NCBI RefSeq assembly: GCF_011046245.1
Contig: NZ_CP049244.1
Span: forward strand, 992,001-1,056,000
DNA from: Allorhizobium pseudoryzae
GTDB lineage: Bacteria; Pseudomonadota; Alphaproteobacteria; Rhizobiales; Rhizobiaceae
Length of the DNA stretch: 64,000 nt
Direction of reading: 5' to 3'
The notes under the pieces were generated by a model that saw nothing but the letters and a program-made list of their open reading frames with translations, did no database searches and was not told the origin of the DNA. Made by a program: the position numbers and the translations under genes. Below are positions 34,297-43,430 of this stretch, piece by piece (within the stretch, counting starts at the first letter, position 1; every line of letters starts with the position of its first letter).

Positions 34297-35195
34297 GGGG
34301 GCGGCGCGAAATCGCCTTCATGGGCCTGCGCACTGGCGCGCAGAAAATCCATGACCGAACGGACGCGCGCGACCTGCAGCAGGTCGTGGTGGCAGACCAG
34401 CCAGTATTGCCGGTGCAGAACCACCTGCGGCAGCACGGGCCTCAGCTCCGGATACTGGTTGGTGATGAACATCGGCAGCACGCAGAGCCCCAGTCCGTTG
34501 CGGGTTGCCGTCAGCTGGGAAAAGATGCTGGAACTTTGAAAGCCCGGTTTGATGCGCGGATGCACGTCGCCGAGGTAATCCAGTCCCGGCGCAAATATCA
34601 TGTCCTGGATATAGCCGATGAAGGCGTGGCCCAGCAGGTCCTCCGGACACTCTGGCGTGCCGTGTTTCGCGAGATAGTCCACGCTGGCGAAAATCCGCAG
34701 ATGGTAGTCCGTCAACTGCTCGAAATGATAAGGCCCGGCTTTCGGCGGGTCGAGCACCACCGCGAGATCCGCCTCCTTGCGCGATAGCGACATGATCTGC
34801 TGGATGGTGATCAGTTCGAGCGAGATATTGGGATAACGCGTTGTCAGGTCCTGCAGCCGCGGGGCCAGGAAGAAGTTGGAAAACCCCTCCGGCGCCGAGA
34901 GCCGCACCACGCCCCGCTGCAGCGTCGCGCTGCCGGAAATTTCTTCCTGCAGCCGCTCCGCCTCCTGCTCCACCTTTTCCGCTGTCTCGACGAAGCGATG
35001 GCCGATCGGGGTCAGCACGTAGCCGCGGGGATTTCGCTCGAAGAGCTTCACCTTCAGCGAGAACTCCAGCCGGTCGATGCGCCGGGAGACGGTGGCGTGG
35101 CTGGTGCGCAACTGCCGTGCCGCGGTGGACAACTGGCCGGAGCGGGCAACAGCGAGAAAAAACTGCAGGTCGTCCCAGGTGAATGGCGTGCGCAT
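34269..35195 (-). CDS. LysR-family transcriptional regulator
   Basis: This 308-residue protein has a LysR winged helix at its N-terminus (LQFFLAVARSGQLSTAARQLRTSHATVSRRIDRLE) and a type-2 periplasmic-like effector domain (RGVVRLSAPEGFSNFFLAPRL, DLAVVLDPP). The start ATG at 35195, preceded by GAGGGGAGACGG, is chosen over one 21 bases upstream. It is divergent from a branched-chain-type ABC transporter operon, and a CTGTTCA palindrome lies between. It is the likely local regulator, but the effector is unknown. Confidence 0.88.
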   Translation of the reverse strand: MRTPFTWDDLQFFLAVARSGQLSTAARQLRTSHATVSRRIDRLEFSLKVKLFERNPRGYVLTPIGHRFVETAEKVEQEAERLQEEISGSATLQRGVVRLSAPEGFSNFFLAPRLQDLTTRYPNISLELITIQQIMSLSRKEADLAVVLDPPKAGPYHFEQLTDYHLRIFASVDYLAKHGTPECPEDLLGHAFIGYIQDMIFAPGLDYLGDVHPRIKPGFQSSSIFSQLTATRNGLGLCVLPMFITNQYPELRPVLPQVVLHRQYWLVCHHDLLQVARVRSVMDFLRASAQAHEGDFAPPPQDVAELAT

Positions 35196-35208
35196 CCGTC
35201 TCCCCTCT

Positions 35209-35226
35209 CTGTTCAAAAATGAACAG
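35209..35226. promoter_or_regulatory. Candidate LysR operator before ABC transporter operon
   Basis: CTGTTCA-AAAA-TGAACAG is a perfect 7-bp inverted repeat 14 bp upstream of the LysR start. A related degenerate copy, AACAG-N7-CTGTT, lies at 35329-35345 just before the binding-protein gene. The pair suggests a two-site LysR arrangement in the 176-bp divergent region. Confidence 0.5.
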
Positions 35227-35371
35227 AACCTGTTTGCAATTAGTCCGGGATCTGGCTTGCGTCAATTTGATTGATACCGGATGATCCAGTGTCGGCGGTG
35301 TTTTGAGGAGAACACTTCGCCAATTCTGAACAGTCACTATCTGTTTGAGCATCTCTGGGAGGAGATCGATT

Positions 35372-36574
35372 ATGCGCAAAATGCTTCTGGCGTCCGCCGC
35401 GTTTGTCGTGGCCGGCGCGGCCTCTGCTATGGCCGCCCCATCCGATGGAACGGTCAAGATCGGCATCCTGAACGACCAGTCCGGCGTCTACGCGGATTTC
35501 GGCGGCAAATCGTCTGTCGAGGCGGCCAAGATGGCGATCGAGGATTTCGGCGGCAAGGTGCTGGGCGTCCCGGTCGAGATCGTCGATGCCGACCATCAGA
35601 ACAAGCCCGATATTGCCTCCAATATCGCGCGCCAGTGGTTCGATACCAATCAGGTCGATGCGATCATGGAACTCACCACCTCGTCGGTGGCGCTCGCAGT
35701 CCAGGCCATTGCCAAGGAAAAGAAGAAGATCGACATCGTCACCGGTGCCGCAACGACGGAACTCACCGGCAAGCAGTGCAGCCCCTACGGTTTCCACTGG
35801 GCCTATGACACGCATGCACTGGCCGTCGGCACCGGCGGTGCGCTCGTCAAGCAGGGCGGCGACAGCTGGTTCTTCCTGACCGCCGATTATGCCTTCGGTT
35901 ACTCGCTGGAGCAGCAGACGAGCGATTTCGTCAAGGCGAATGGCGGTAAGGTCGTTGGTTCCGTCCGCCACCCGCTCGCCAGTACCGATTACTCGTCCTT
36001 CCTGCTGCAGGCGCAGTCGTCCGGCGCCAAGGTCGTCGGCCTTGCAAACGCCGGTGCCGACACGCAGAACGCCATTAAGCAGGCGGCCGAGTTCGGCATC
36101 ACCCAGAGCGGTCAGCGCCTGGCGGCCCTTCTCTTCACGCTCGCCGAAGTGCACGGTCTCGGCCTTGAGGCGGCGCAGGGCCTGACGCTGACGGAAGGCT
36201 TCTACTGGAACCGCGATGATGAAAGCCGCAAGTTCGGCGAGCGCTTCATGAAGCGCACCGGCAAGATGCCGAACATGATCCATGCAGGCACCTATTCCGC
36301 CGTGCTGCAGTATCTGAAGGCCGTCGAAAAGGCCGGCACCGACGAAACGGAAGCCGTCGCCAAGGTGCTGCATGAACTGCCAGTCGATGATGTCTTCGGT
36401 CGCGGCGGCACGGTTGGCAAGAACGGCCGCATGATCCACGACATGTACCTGCTCGAGGTCAAGAAGCCGGCCGACAGCAAGGCGCCGTGGGATTATTACA
36501 ACGTGCTCGCCACCATTCCCGGCAAGGAAGCCTACATCGATCCGGCCAAGAGCGGCTGCGATCTCGTGAAGTAA
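35372..36574 (+). CDS. Branched-chain-amino-acid-type ABC transporter binding protein
   Basis: This 400-residue periplasmic type-I binding protein (Peripla_BP_6) has a signal peptide ending SAMAA and a mature start at about PSDGTVKIGILNDQSGVYADFGG. Other landmarks are VEAAKMAIEDFGG and GFHWAYDTHALAVGTGGALVKQGG; a Cys near the C-terminus may pair with one in KQCSPYGF. The ATG at 35372 follows GGGAGGAGATCG. The family binds amino acids but also amides, urea, aromatics and short acids. The GMC oxidoreductase and MmsB-type genes downstream argue for a non-amino-acid ligand, which cannot be named. Confidence 0.88.
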   Translation: MRKMLLASAAFVVAGAASAMAAPSDGTVKIGILNDQSGVYADFGGKSSVEAAKMAIEDFGGKVLGVPVEIVDADHQNKPDIASNIARQWFDTNQVDAIMELTTSSVALAVQAIAKEKKKIDIVTGAATTELTGKQCSPYGFHWAYDTHALAVGTGGALVKQGGDSWFFLTADYAFGYSLEQQTSDFVKANGGKVVGSVRHPLASTDYSSFLLQAQSSGAKVVGLANAGADTQNAIKQAAEFGITQSGQRLAALLFTLAEVHGLGLEAAQGLTLTEGFYWNRDDESRKFGERFMKRTGKMPNMIHAGTYSAVLQYLKAVEKAGTDETEAVAKVLHELPVDDVFGRGGTVGKNGRMIHDMYLLEVKKPADSKAPWDYYNVLATIPGKEAYIDPAKSGCDLVK

Positions 36575-36588
36575 GCCGGAAAGCGCTG

Positions 36589-37371
36589 ATGACGAACGCA
36601 TTCGCTGAACAGCGGCCGGAACCGCGGGTGGTCTTGTCCGCCCGCGGTCTGCGCCGGGATTTCGGAGCCTTCACCGCGGTCAAGGATGTCGATCTCGACG
36701 TCCGCCACGCCGAGGTGCATGCGCTGATCGGGCCGAACGGGGCCGGCAAGACAACGGTCTTCAATCTCTTGACCAAGTTCCTGCAGCCGACCGCCGGCAA
36801 GATCACGCTGATGGGCCAGGACATCACCCGCACCGCACCGGACAAGGTGGCGCGTATGGGGCTTGTCCGGTCCTTCCAGATCTCGGCCGTCTTCCCGCAT
36901 CTGTCGGTGCTGGACAATGTGCGTGTCGCGCTTCAGCGCAACAACAACCTGGCGCACCAGTTTTGGCGGCCGCTCTCCGCGCTCGACAGCCTCAATGGCC
37001 GGGCGGAGGATCTCCTCTCCTCCGTCGGCCTGACGCGCGAGCGGGATGTGCTGGCCGCCGATCTTTCTTACGGTCGCAAGCGCGTGCTGGAAATCGCAAC
37101 CACGCTTGCGCTCGACCCGAAGGTGCTGCTGCTCGATGAACCGATGGCCGGGATGGGTCAGGAGGATATCGGCACGATCGCCAACCTGATCCGCGAAGTG
37201 GCCAAGACCCGGGCGGTGCTGATGGTGGAGCACAATCTCTCTGTCGTGGCGGATCTCTGCCACCACGTCACCGTGCTGCAGCGGGGCGAGATTCTTGCCG
37301 AAGGAAATTACGAGACGGTGAGCAGCGATCCCCGGGTGCGCACCGCCTATATGGGCACAGAGGAGGCGTGA
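36589..37371 (+). CDS. ABC transporter ATPase, LivG type
   Basis: This 260-residue cytoplasmic ATPase has Walker A GPNGAGKTT, a Q-loop around LVRSFQISAVFPHLSV, the signature LSYGRKRVLEIATTLAL and Walker B VLLLDEPMAGMG. The MAGM variant of the D-loop is typical of LivG. It begins 14 bp after the binding-protein stop at an ATG preceded by GGAAAGCGC. It pairs with the LivF-type ATPase that starts one base after its stop. Confidence 0.92.
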   Translation: MTNAFAEQRPEPRVVLSARGLRRDFGAFTAVKDVDLDVRHAEVHALIGPNGAGKTTVFNLLTKFLQPTAGKITLMGQDITRTAPDKVARMGLVRSFQISAVFPHLSVLDNVRVALQRNNNLAHQFWRPLSALDSLNGRAEDLLSSVGLTRERDVLAADLSYGRKRVLEIATTLALDPKVLLLDEPMAGMGQEDIGTIANLIREVAKTRAVLMVEHNLSVVADLCHHVTVLQRGEILAEGNYETVSSDPRVRTAYMGTEEA

Positions 37372-37372
37372 T

Positions 37373-38071
37373 ATGGCGGCACTTCTCGAAATCCGCGGCC
37401 TGAATGCCTGGTATGGCGAAAGCCACATCCTGCACGGCGTCGATATGCAGGTGGGCGAGGGCGAGATGGTCACCATTCTCGGCCGCAACGGCATGGGCAA
37501 GACGACGACGCTGCGCAGCATCGTCGGCATCCTGCGCAAACGCCAGGGCGAAATCCGCCTCGCCGGCCGCGACATGATGCAGGTGCCGCTGCACCGCACG
37601 GCGCATCATGGGCTTGGTTATGTGCCGGAAGAGCGTGGCATCTTCGCCTCGCTCAACGTCATCGAAAACCTCATGCTGCCGCCCTCCGTCGGCGAGGGCA
37701 TGAAGGTCGAGGAAATCTTCGAACTCTTCCCGAACCTCTACGAGCGGCGCAACAGCCCCGGTACCCGTCTCTCCGGCGGCGAACAGCAGATGCTGGCGAT
37801 TGCCCGCATCCTGCGCACCGGGGTCAAGGTTCTGCTGCTCGACGAACCGACGGAAGGGCTTGCCCCGGTCATCGTGCAGCGCATCGGCGAGGTGCTGAAG
37901 AAACTCAAGGAGCGCGGCATGACCGTGGTGCTGGTCGAACAGAATTTCCGCTTCGCCGCGCGCGTTGCCGATCGTTTTTATCTGATGGACCATGGCCAGA
38001 TGGTCTCCGAATTCCCGGTCGGGGAACTGCCGGAGCGCATGGACATGTTGCACAAGGTTCTGGGAGTGTGA
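37373..38071 (+). CDS. ABC transporter ATPase, LivF type
   Basis: This 232-residue ATPase has GRNGMGKTT, the LivF-typical segment LGYVPEERGIFASLNVIENL, the signature LSGGEQQMLAIARIL and VLLLDEPTEGLAPVIVQ. The ATG follows AGGAGGCGTGAT, overlapping the end of the LivG-type gene region. With the preceding ATPase it powers the permease pair encoded next. Confidence 0.93.
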   Translation: MAALLEIRGLNAWYGESHILHGVDMQVGEGEMVTILGRNGMGKTTTLRSIVGILRKRQGEIRLAGRDMMQVPLHRTAHHGLGYVPEERGIFASLNVIENLMLPPSVGEGMKVEEIFELFPNLYERRNSPGTRLSGGEQQMLAIARILRTGVKVLLLDEPTEGLAPVIVQRIGEVLKKLKERGMTVVLVEQNFRFAARVADRFYLMDHGQMVSEFPVGELPERMDMLHKVLGV

Positions 38072-38075
38072 TGCC

Positions 38076-38963
38076 ATGACGATGATTTTCGGCATTCCCC
38101 TGCAGGCACTGCTCGGCCAGTTGCTGATCGGCCTCATCAACGGCTCCTTCTACGCGCTTTTGTCGCTCGGCCTTGCCATCATCTTCGGCCTGCTGCGGAT
38201 GATCAATTTTGCGCATGGCGCGCAGTACATGCTGGGGGCCTTCACTGCCTACCTGCTGCTCACCTTCGCCGGCATCGGCTATTGGCCGGCGTTGATCCTC
38301 GCTCCGGTCATTGTCGGCGTGCTGGGTGCGGTGGTTGAGCGCCTGTTTTTGCGCCGGCTCTATGATCTCGATCCGTTGTACGGCCTGCTCTTCACCTTCG
38401 GCCTGGCGCTGACGCTCGAAGGCACGTTCCGTTATTTCTACGGCGCCTCAGGCCAGCCCTACGCCACGCCCACGGCGCTTGCCGGCGGGACGAACCTCGG
38501 CTTCATGTTCCTGCCGATCTATCGCGGCTGGGTCGTCGTCGTCTCGCTCGTCGTGTGCATCGCCACCTGGTTCCTGATCGAGAAGACCAAACTCGGTGCT
38601 TACCTTCGGGCAGCGACGGAAAATGCGACGCTCGTCCAGGCCTTCGGCGTCAACGTGCCGGTTCTCCTCACCTTCACCTATGGGCTCGGCGTCGCGCTTG
38701 CCGCCTTTGCCGGCGTGCTGGCGGCACCCGTCTACCAGGTCTCGCCGCTGATGGGCTCCAACATCATCATCGTCGTCTTTGCCGTGGTCGTCGTCGGCGG
38801 CATGGGATCGATCATGGGGTCCATCATCACCGGCTACATGCTCGGCATCGCCGAAGGGCTCACCAAGGTCTTTTACCCGGAGGCATCCAATATCGTGATC
38901 TTCGTCATCATGGCGATCGTTCTGCTCATCCGGCCGGCTGGCCTCTTCGGACGGGAGGCTTGA
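38076..38963 (+). CDS. Branched-chain-type ABC transporter permease, LivH type
   Basis: This 295-residue inner-membrane permease starts with the LivH opening LLIGLINGSFYALLSLGLAIIFGLLRMINFAHGAQYMLGA and has about eight helices. The ATPase-contact region is TKLGAYLRAATENATLVQAFGVNVPVLL, and VVVVGGMGSIMGSIITGYMLG is the conserved glycine-rich segment. The ATG at 38076 lies four bases after the LivF-type stop, and longer frames overlap that gene. Confidence 0.92.
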   Translation: MTMIFGIPLQALLGQLLIGLINGSFYALLSLGLAIIFGLLRMINFAHGAQYMLGAFTAYLLLTFAGIGYWPALILAPVIVGVLGAVVERLFLRRLYDLDPLYGLLFTFGLALTLEGTFRYFYGASGQPYATPTALAGGTNLGFMFLPIYRGWVVVVSLVVCIATWFLIEKTKLGAYLRAATENATLVQAFGVNVPVLLTFTYGLGVALAAFAGVLAAPVYQVSPLMGSNIIIVVFAVVVVGGMGSIMGSIITGYMLGIAEGLTKVFYPEASNIVIFVIMAIVLLIRPAGLFGREA

Positions 38964-38965
38964 CC

Positions 38966-39976
38966 ATGGCCCGCACTTCTTCCACCGCACCCGCCGTGCT
39001 TGCCGGCGCTGACAAGACCGAACCGGCAGCCGCCTCCGGCCTTAAGCTCGTGCTGGGCGTGATCGCTCTCGGCATCCTCATCGCCGTACCCTTCTTCGTC
39101 TACCCGATCTTCCTGATGAAGGTCCTGTGTTTCGCGCTGTTTGCCTGCGCCTTCAACGTGCTGCTGGGCTATACGGGCCTTCTCTCCTTCGGGCACGCTG
39201 CCTTCTTCGGTGGCGCGGCCTATTTCACCGCGCATGTGGTGAAGGAATGGGGCTTTCCGCCGGAACTCGGCATCCTCACAGGCGTGGTCGGAGCAGCAGC
39301 CCTCGGCTTCGTCATGGGAGCGATCGCCATCCGCCGGCAGGGCATCTATTTCGCCATGATCACGCTGGCGCTGTCGCAGATGTTCTTCTTCTTCTGCCTG
39401 CAGGCCGAGTTCACCAAGGGCGAGGACGGCATCCAGTCGGTTCCGCGCGGCTATCTTCTCGGGATGATCGATCTCAACCAGCCGCTCGCGATGTATTACA
39501 CGGTGGCCGGTGTGTTTCTGCTCGGCCTCTTCCTCATCTGGCGCTTCGTCAATTCGCCCTTCGGCATGATCCTGAAATCGATCCGGGAGAACGAGCCGCG
39601 CGCCATCTCGCTCGGCTATTCCGTGCAGCGCTACAAGCTCGGCGCCTTCGTCTTTTCCGCCGCCATTGCCGGGCTTGCCGGTGCCATGAAGGCGCTGGTC
39701 TTCCAGTTCGCCACCTTGACGGATGTCGCCTGGCAGATGTCCGGCGAGGTGATCCTGATGACGCTGCTCGGCGGCATCGGCACCATGTTCGGGCCGATCG
39801 TCGGGGCGGGGTTCATCGTTGCGCTCGGCAACTACCTCGCAACGACCGGGTTCCCGGTCACCATCATCACCGGCGTCGTGTTCATGGTCTGCGTGCTCCT
39901 GTTCCGCCGTGGCATCGTGGGCGAATTTTATGCCTCGCGGCTCGGTCGGCGGCTAGGGCTCGATCACCGGCACTGA
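38966..39976 (+). CDS. Branched-chain-type ABC transporter permease, LivM type
   Basis: This 336-residue permease has LivM features: LLGYTGLLSFGHAAFFGGAAYFTA, the ATPase-contact SPFGMILKSIRENEPRAISLGYSVQRYKLGAFVFSA, and MTLLGGIGTMFGPIVGAGFIV. A 25-residue Ala/Ser/Thr-rich cytoplasmic leader precedes helix 1. It begins two bases after the LivH-type gene and ends the five-gene transporter. The downstream GMC gene follows after 116 bp on the same strand and may be cotranscribed. Confidence 0.92.
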   Translation: MARTSSTAPAVLAGADKTEPAAASGLKLVLGVIALGILIAVPFFVYPIFLMKVLCFALFACAFNVLLGYTGLLSFGHAAFFGGAAYFTAHVVKEWGFPPELGILTGVVGAAALGFVMGAIAIRRQGIYFAMITLALSQMFFFFCLQAEFTKGEDGIQSVPRGYLLGMIDLNQPLAMYYTVAGVFLLGLFLIWRFVNSPFGMILKSIRENEPRAISLGYSVQRYKLGAFVFSAAIAGLAGAMKALVFQFATLTDVAWQMSGEVILMTLLGGIGTMFGPIVGAGFIVALGNYLATTGFPVTIITGVVFMVCVLLFRRGIVGEFYASRLGRRLGLDHRH

Positions 39977-40092
39977 CCGGCTAATCCTCATGTCCGGGAC
40001 CGCCGTGTCCCGGATCTTTGAAAACCTTGGATCTGATTGCCGCTTTGCGGGCCTCTATGCCCGTCGAAACGCTTCCCTGTGGAGTGGGAGCC

Positions 40093-41688
40093 ATGGAGAC
40101 TTATGATTATATCGTCATCGGCGCCGGCTCGGCGGGCTGCGTGCTCGCCAACCGCCTGGCGGCGGATCGCAACACGCGCGTCCTGCTTCTGGAGGCGGGC
40201 GGCAACGACAACTACCACTGGATCCACATCCCCGTCGGTTATCTCTACTGCATCAACAACCCGCGCACGGACTGGTGTTTTACCACGGAGAAGGAGGAGG
40301 GGCTGAACGGCCGCTCGCTCAACTATCCGCGCGGCAAGGTTTTGGGCGGCTGCTCGTCGATCAACGGCATGATCTACATGCGCGGCCAGGCGCGCGACTA
40401 TGACCAGTGGCGCCAGATGGGCTGCGATGGCTGGGGCTGGGACGATGTGCTGCCGGTCTTCCGCAGGTCGGAGGATTTCTACAAGGGCGCCGACGACATG
40501 CACGGCTCGGGCGGCGAATGGCGGGTGGAGCGTGCCCGCGTGCGCTGGGCGGTGCTCGAAGCCTTCCAGCAGGCGGCAAAGGAAGCCGGCATTCCTGAAA
40601 CCGCCGACTTCAACCGCGGCACGAACGAGGGCAGCGGCTATTTCGACGTCAACCAACGCTCCGGCATTCGCTGGAATACCTCGAAAGCCTTCCTGAAGCC
40701 GGCGCTGGCGCAGGGCAATCTCACCGTTCTCACCAAGGCGCATGCCGAACGGCTGATTATCGAGGGAGACACGGTGACCGGCGTCGAGGTTCGCCATGAT
40801 GGGGTGACCAAGCGGTTTTTGGCGCGGCGGGAAACCGTTCTCTCGGCCGGTGCCATCGGCTCGCCGCATATCCTCGAGCTTTCCGGCGTCGGCGATCCGG
40901 TGGCCTTGAGGAAGGCCGGCATCGACGTCGTTCGGGAGGTGCCGGCGGTCGGCAACAATCTGCAGGACCATCTCCAACTTCGTGTGGTCTTCAAGGTGAC
41001 CGGCGTCCCGACGTTGAACGAAAAGGCCTCGGCCCTCTTCGGCAAGGCGGCGATCGGGCTCGAGTATCTGCTGCGGCGTTCCGGACCCATGTCGATGGCG
41101 CCGAGCCAGCTCGGCATCTTCACCCGTTCGGGACCAGAAAAGGAGACGCCGGACCTGCAGTTCCACGTCCAGCCCGTTTCGCTCGACAAGTTCGGTGATC
41201 CGGTCCACCGGTTTCCGGCGGTCACGGCCAGCGTGTGCAATCTGAGGCCCGAAAGCCGCGGTTCGGTGCATGCCCGCTCACCGGATTTCGCCCATCAGCC
41301 GGCGATTGCGCCACGTTACCTTACCGCCGAAAGCGACCGTCAGGTGGCGGTGAAGGCAATCCGGCTCGCCCGCACCATCGCGCAGCAGCCGTCCTTCGCA
41401 CAGTTTCACCCGGAGGAATACAAGCCGGGACCGGCTTACGAGAGCGAGGAGCAGTTGATGGAGGCCGCCGGCAATATCGGCACCACGATCTTCCACCCGG
41501 TCGGTACCTGCCGCATGGGCGCCGATCCCGACAGCGTGGTCGATCCGCGGCTGAAAATGCGCGGGCTGAACCGGTTGCGCATTGCCGATGCCTCGATCAT
41601 GCCGACCATCACATCCGGCAACACCAATTCGCCGACGATCATGATTGCCGAAAAGGCAGCCCAGATGATCCTGGCGGACAATCGCTGA
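40093..41688 (+). CDS. GMC-family FAD-dependent alcohol/choline dehydrogenase
   Basis: This 531-residue flavoprotein has the N-terminal FAD dinucleotide fold (DYIVIGAGSAGCVLANRLAA, then LLLEAGG), GMC signature 1 (PRGKVLGGCSSINGMIYMRG) and signature 2 (GAIGSPHILELSGVG). The catalytic pair is present: His in IFHPVGTCRMG and Asn in ITSGNTNSPT. These enzymes oxidise primary alcohols to aldehydes; substrate cannot be read from sequence. The start METYDYIVIG at 40093 follows GGAGTGGGAGCC. Directly after a LivHMGF-type importer and before an MmsB-type dehydrogenase, it probably oxidises the imported compound or a derivative. Confidence 0.9.
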   Translation: METYDYIVIGAGSAGCVLANRLAADRNTRVLLLEAGGNDNYHWIHIPVGYLYCINNPRTDWCFTTEKEEGLNGRSLNYPRGKVLGGCSSINGMIYMRGQARDYDQWRQMGCDGWGWDDVLPVFRRSEDFYKGADDMHGSGGEWRVERARVRWAVLEAFQQAAKEAGIPETADFNRGTNEGSGYFDVNQRSGIRWNTSKAFLKPALAQGNLTVLTKAHAERLIIEGDTVTGVEVRHDGVTKRFLARRETVLSAGAIGSPHILELSGVGDPVALRKAGIDVVREVPAVGNNLQDHLQLRVVFKVTGVPTLNEKASALFGKAAIGLEYLLRRSGPMSMAPSQLGIFTRSGPEKETPDLQFHVQPVSLDKFGDPVHRFPAVTASVCNLRPESRGSVHARSPDFAHQPAIAPRYLTAESDRQVAVKAIRLARTIAQQPSFAQFHPEEYKPGPAYESEEQLMEAAGNIGTTIFHPVGTCRMGADPDSVVDPRLKMRGLNRLRIADASIMPTITSGNTNSPTIMIAEKAAQMILADNR

Positions 41689-41711
41689 AACAACAGAGGG
41701 AGGAACAGTTC

Positions 41712-42593
41712 ATGGCCACCATCGCATTCATCGGTCTCGGCAACATGGGTCTGCCCATGGCCGGCAATCTTGCCAAGGCGGGTCACGCGGTGACCGGCTT
41801 CGATCTGTCTCCCGCCGCGGAACAGGCGGCTGAAGCCGCAGGCCTTGGGTTCGCGGGCAGCCTGACGGAGGCGATCGCGACGGCTGACGTCATCGTCACC
41901 ATGCTGCCGGCCGGCGCGCATGTCATCTCCGTGTGGTCTGAGATCGCGCCGCAGGCGAAAGCCGGCAGCCTGCTGATCGATTGCTCGACCATCGATGTGG
42001 CAAGCGCCCGCAAGGCGCATGAGATTGCGAAAGGCGCAGGCCTTGCCGCTCTCGATGCGCCGGTGTCGGGCGGCACGGGCGGGGCCAGTGCCGGCACGCT
42101 CACCTTCATGGTCGGCGGCAGCGACGACGCGTTTGGCCGCGGTGAGCCGCTGCTCCAGGCCATGGGCAAGAAGATCGTCCATTGCGGCACTGCCGGCGCC
42201 GGACAGGCGGCAAAGATCTGCAACAACATGATCCTCGGCATTTCGATGATCGGTGTCTGCGAGGCCTTTGCGCTGGGCGAAAAGCTCGGCCTGTCGCATC
42301 AGGCGCTGTTCGACGTCGCCTCCACCTCGTCCGGGCAATGCTGGTCGCTCACCACCTATTGCCCGGTGCCGGGCCCGGTGCCCACTTCGCCGGCCAACCG
42401 CGATTACGTACCGGGATTTGCCGCAAGCCTGATGCTGAAGGATCTGAAGCTCGCGCAGGAGGCAGCCCTTGCCGCCGGCGCCTCGACACCGCTTGGCGCC
42501 GAAGCGGCACAGATCTACGGTCTCTTCGAGAAACTGGGGCAGGGCGGGCGCGATTTTTCCGCCGTCATCGAGTTTCTGCGCGGCAAGTCCTGA
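41712..42593 (+). CDS. mmsB: 3-hydroxyisobutyrate dehydrogenase family protein
   Basis: This 293-residue beta-hydroxyacid dehydrogenase has the NAD(P) motif IGLGNMGLPMAGNL, substrate-binding DAPVSGGTGGASAGTL and the catalytic lysine in GAGQAAKICNNM. The region FDVASTSSGQCWSLTTYCPVPGPVP is specific to MmsB-type enzymes of valine catabolism. It normally oxidises 3-hydroxyisobutyrate to methylmalonate semialdehyde. The gene lies 23 bp after the GMC gene, so a related C3-C4 hydroxy acid or semialdehyde may be the true substrate here. No mmsA is visible. Confidence 0.88.
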   Translation: MATIAFIGLGNMGLPMAGNLAKAGHAVTGFDLSPAAEQAAEAAGLGFAGSLTEAIATADVIVTMLPAGAHVISVWSEIAPQAKAGSLLIDCSTIDVASARKAHEIAKGAGLAALDAPVSGGTGGASAGTLTFMVGGSDDAFGRGEPLLQAMGKKIVHCGTAGAGQAAKICNNMILGISMIGVCEAFALGEKLGLSHQALFDVASTSSGQCWSLTTYCPVPGPVPTSPANRDYVPGFAASLMLKDLKLAQEAALAAGASTPLGAEAAQIYGLFEKLGQGGRDFSAVIEFLRGKS

Positions 42594-42684
42594 TCGTCAC
42601 CGGCGACCAAGCTTGCACGAGAGCCGTTTTCCCGGCTTCGCAAATCGGCTAGAGGCTGAAGTGCATCGCGGATGAGGGGACATC

Positions 42685-43341
42685 ATGGCAAAGCAGGCTG
42701 GCAGCAAGGCGACAACCAAGAACGTGCTGGGCCAAAACCCGCATGCCGTCCGCGAACCGCGTGCCAACAATCTCGAAATGGCGATCGGCCACGAGGTGCG
42801 CCTGTTCCGCAAGAAGCTCGGCATCACCGTCGCCGATCTCGCCACCGCCACCGGCATGTCGATCGGCATGTTGTCGAAGATTGAAAACGGCAACATCTCG
42901 CCGTCTCTGACGACGCTGCAGGCGCTGTCGAAGGCGCTCGGCGTACCCATCACCGCCTTCTTCAAGGGGTTCGAGGAGCCGAAATCGGCAAGCTTCGTGA
43001 GGGCCGGTGAAGGTGTCGACATGGAACGGCGCGGCACACGGGCGGGTCACCATTACAGCCTGCTCGGCCATATCGAGAACAACACGTCCGGCGTCACCGT
43101 CGAGCCCTATCTCATCACGCTCACGCATGAATCGGACGTCTTCCCGACCTTCCAGCACGAGGGCATGGAGTTCCTCTACATGCTGGAAGGCGAGGTGGTC
43201 TATCGGCATGGCGACAGCCTCTACCCGATGCAGAAGGGTGACAGCCTGTTCTTTGATGCCGATGCACCGCACGGGCCTGAAAAGCTGGTGACGCTGCCGG
43301 CGTGCTATCTGTCCATTATCTCCTATCCGCAAACCCGATGA
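42685..43341 (+). CDS. XRE-family regulator with C-terminal cupin
   Basis: This 218-residue regulator has a Lys-rich leader, an HTH_3 domain at about residues 36-92 (LGITVADLATATGMSIGMLSKIENGNISPSLTTLQALSKALGVP) and a cupin sensor at about 145-215 (HEGMEFLYMLEGEVVYRHGDSLYPMQKGDSLFFDADAPHGP). Proteins of this architecture usually control one local catabolic or nitrogen operon. The ATG follows GATGAGGGGACATC. It stands 90 bp before glxB on the same strand, making the glxBCD-glnT unit the best candidate target; the upstream GMC-mmsB genes are the alternative. Confidence 0.9.
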   Translation: MAKQAGSKATTKNVLGQNPHAVREPRANNLEMAIGHEVRLFRKKLGITVADLATATGMSIGMLSKIENGNISPSLTTLQALSKALGVPITAFFKGFEEPKSASFVRAGEGVDMERRGTRAGHHYSLLGHIENNTSGVTVEPYLITLTHESDVFPTFQHEGMEFLYMLEGEVVYRHGDSLYPMQKGDSLFFDADAPHGPEKLVTLPACYLSIISYPQTR

Positions 43342-43430
43342 TTGCCCTTCAGGAAACATTTATTCTCTGAGATTGATTTTCTGGCGTGCCGCTGCTACCC
43401 CTGTTCCAGAGAAGAACGGGGAGTTGAACC

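Noticed and set aside
31205..34333. 1,042-codon open frame on the minus strand
   Set aside because: It lies antisense to three well-identified genes (GAF/Fis regulator, aldehyde dehydrogenase, DUF779). Its translation is Arg/Ala/Gly-rich low-complexity sequence with no family motif, as expected for the shadow of G+C-rich coding DNA.
43380..43400. Possible sigma54 (-24/-12) promoter before glxB (TGGCGTG...TGCTA)
   Set aside because: The GG and GC elements are separated by nine rather than ten bases and the -12 TTGC is not present.
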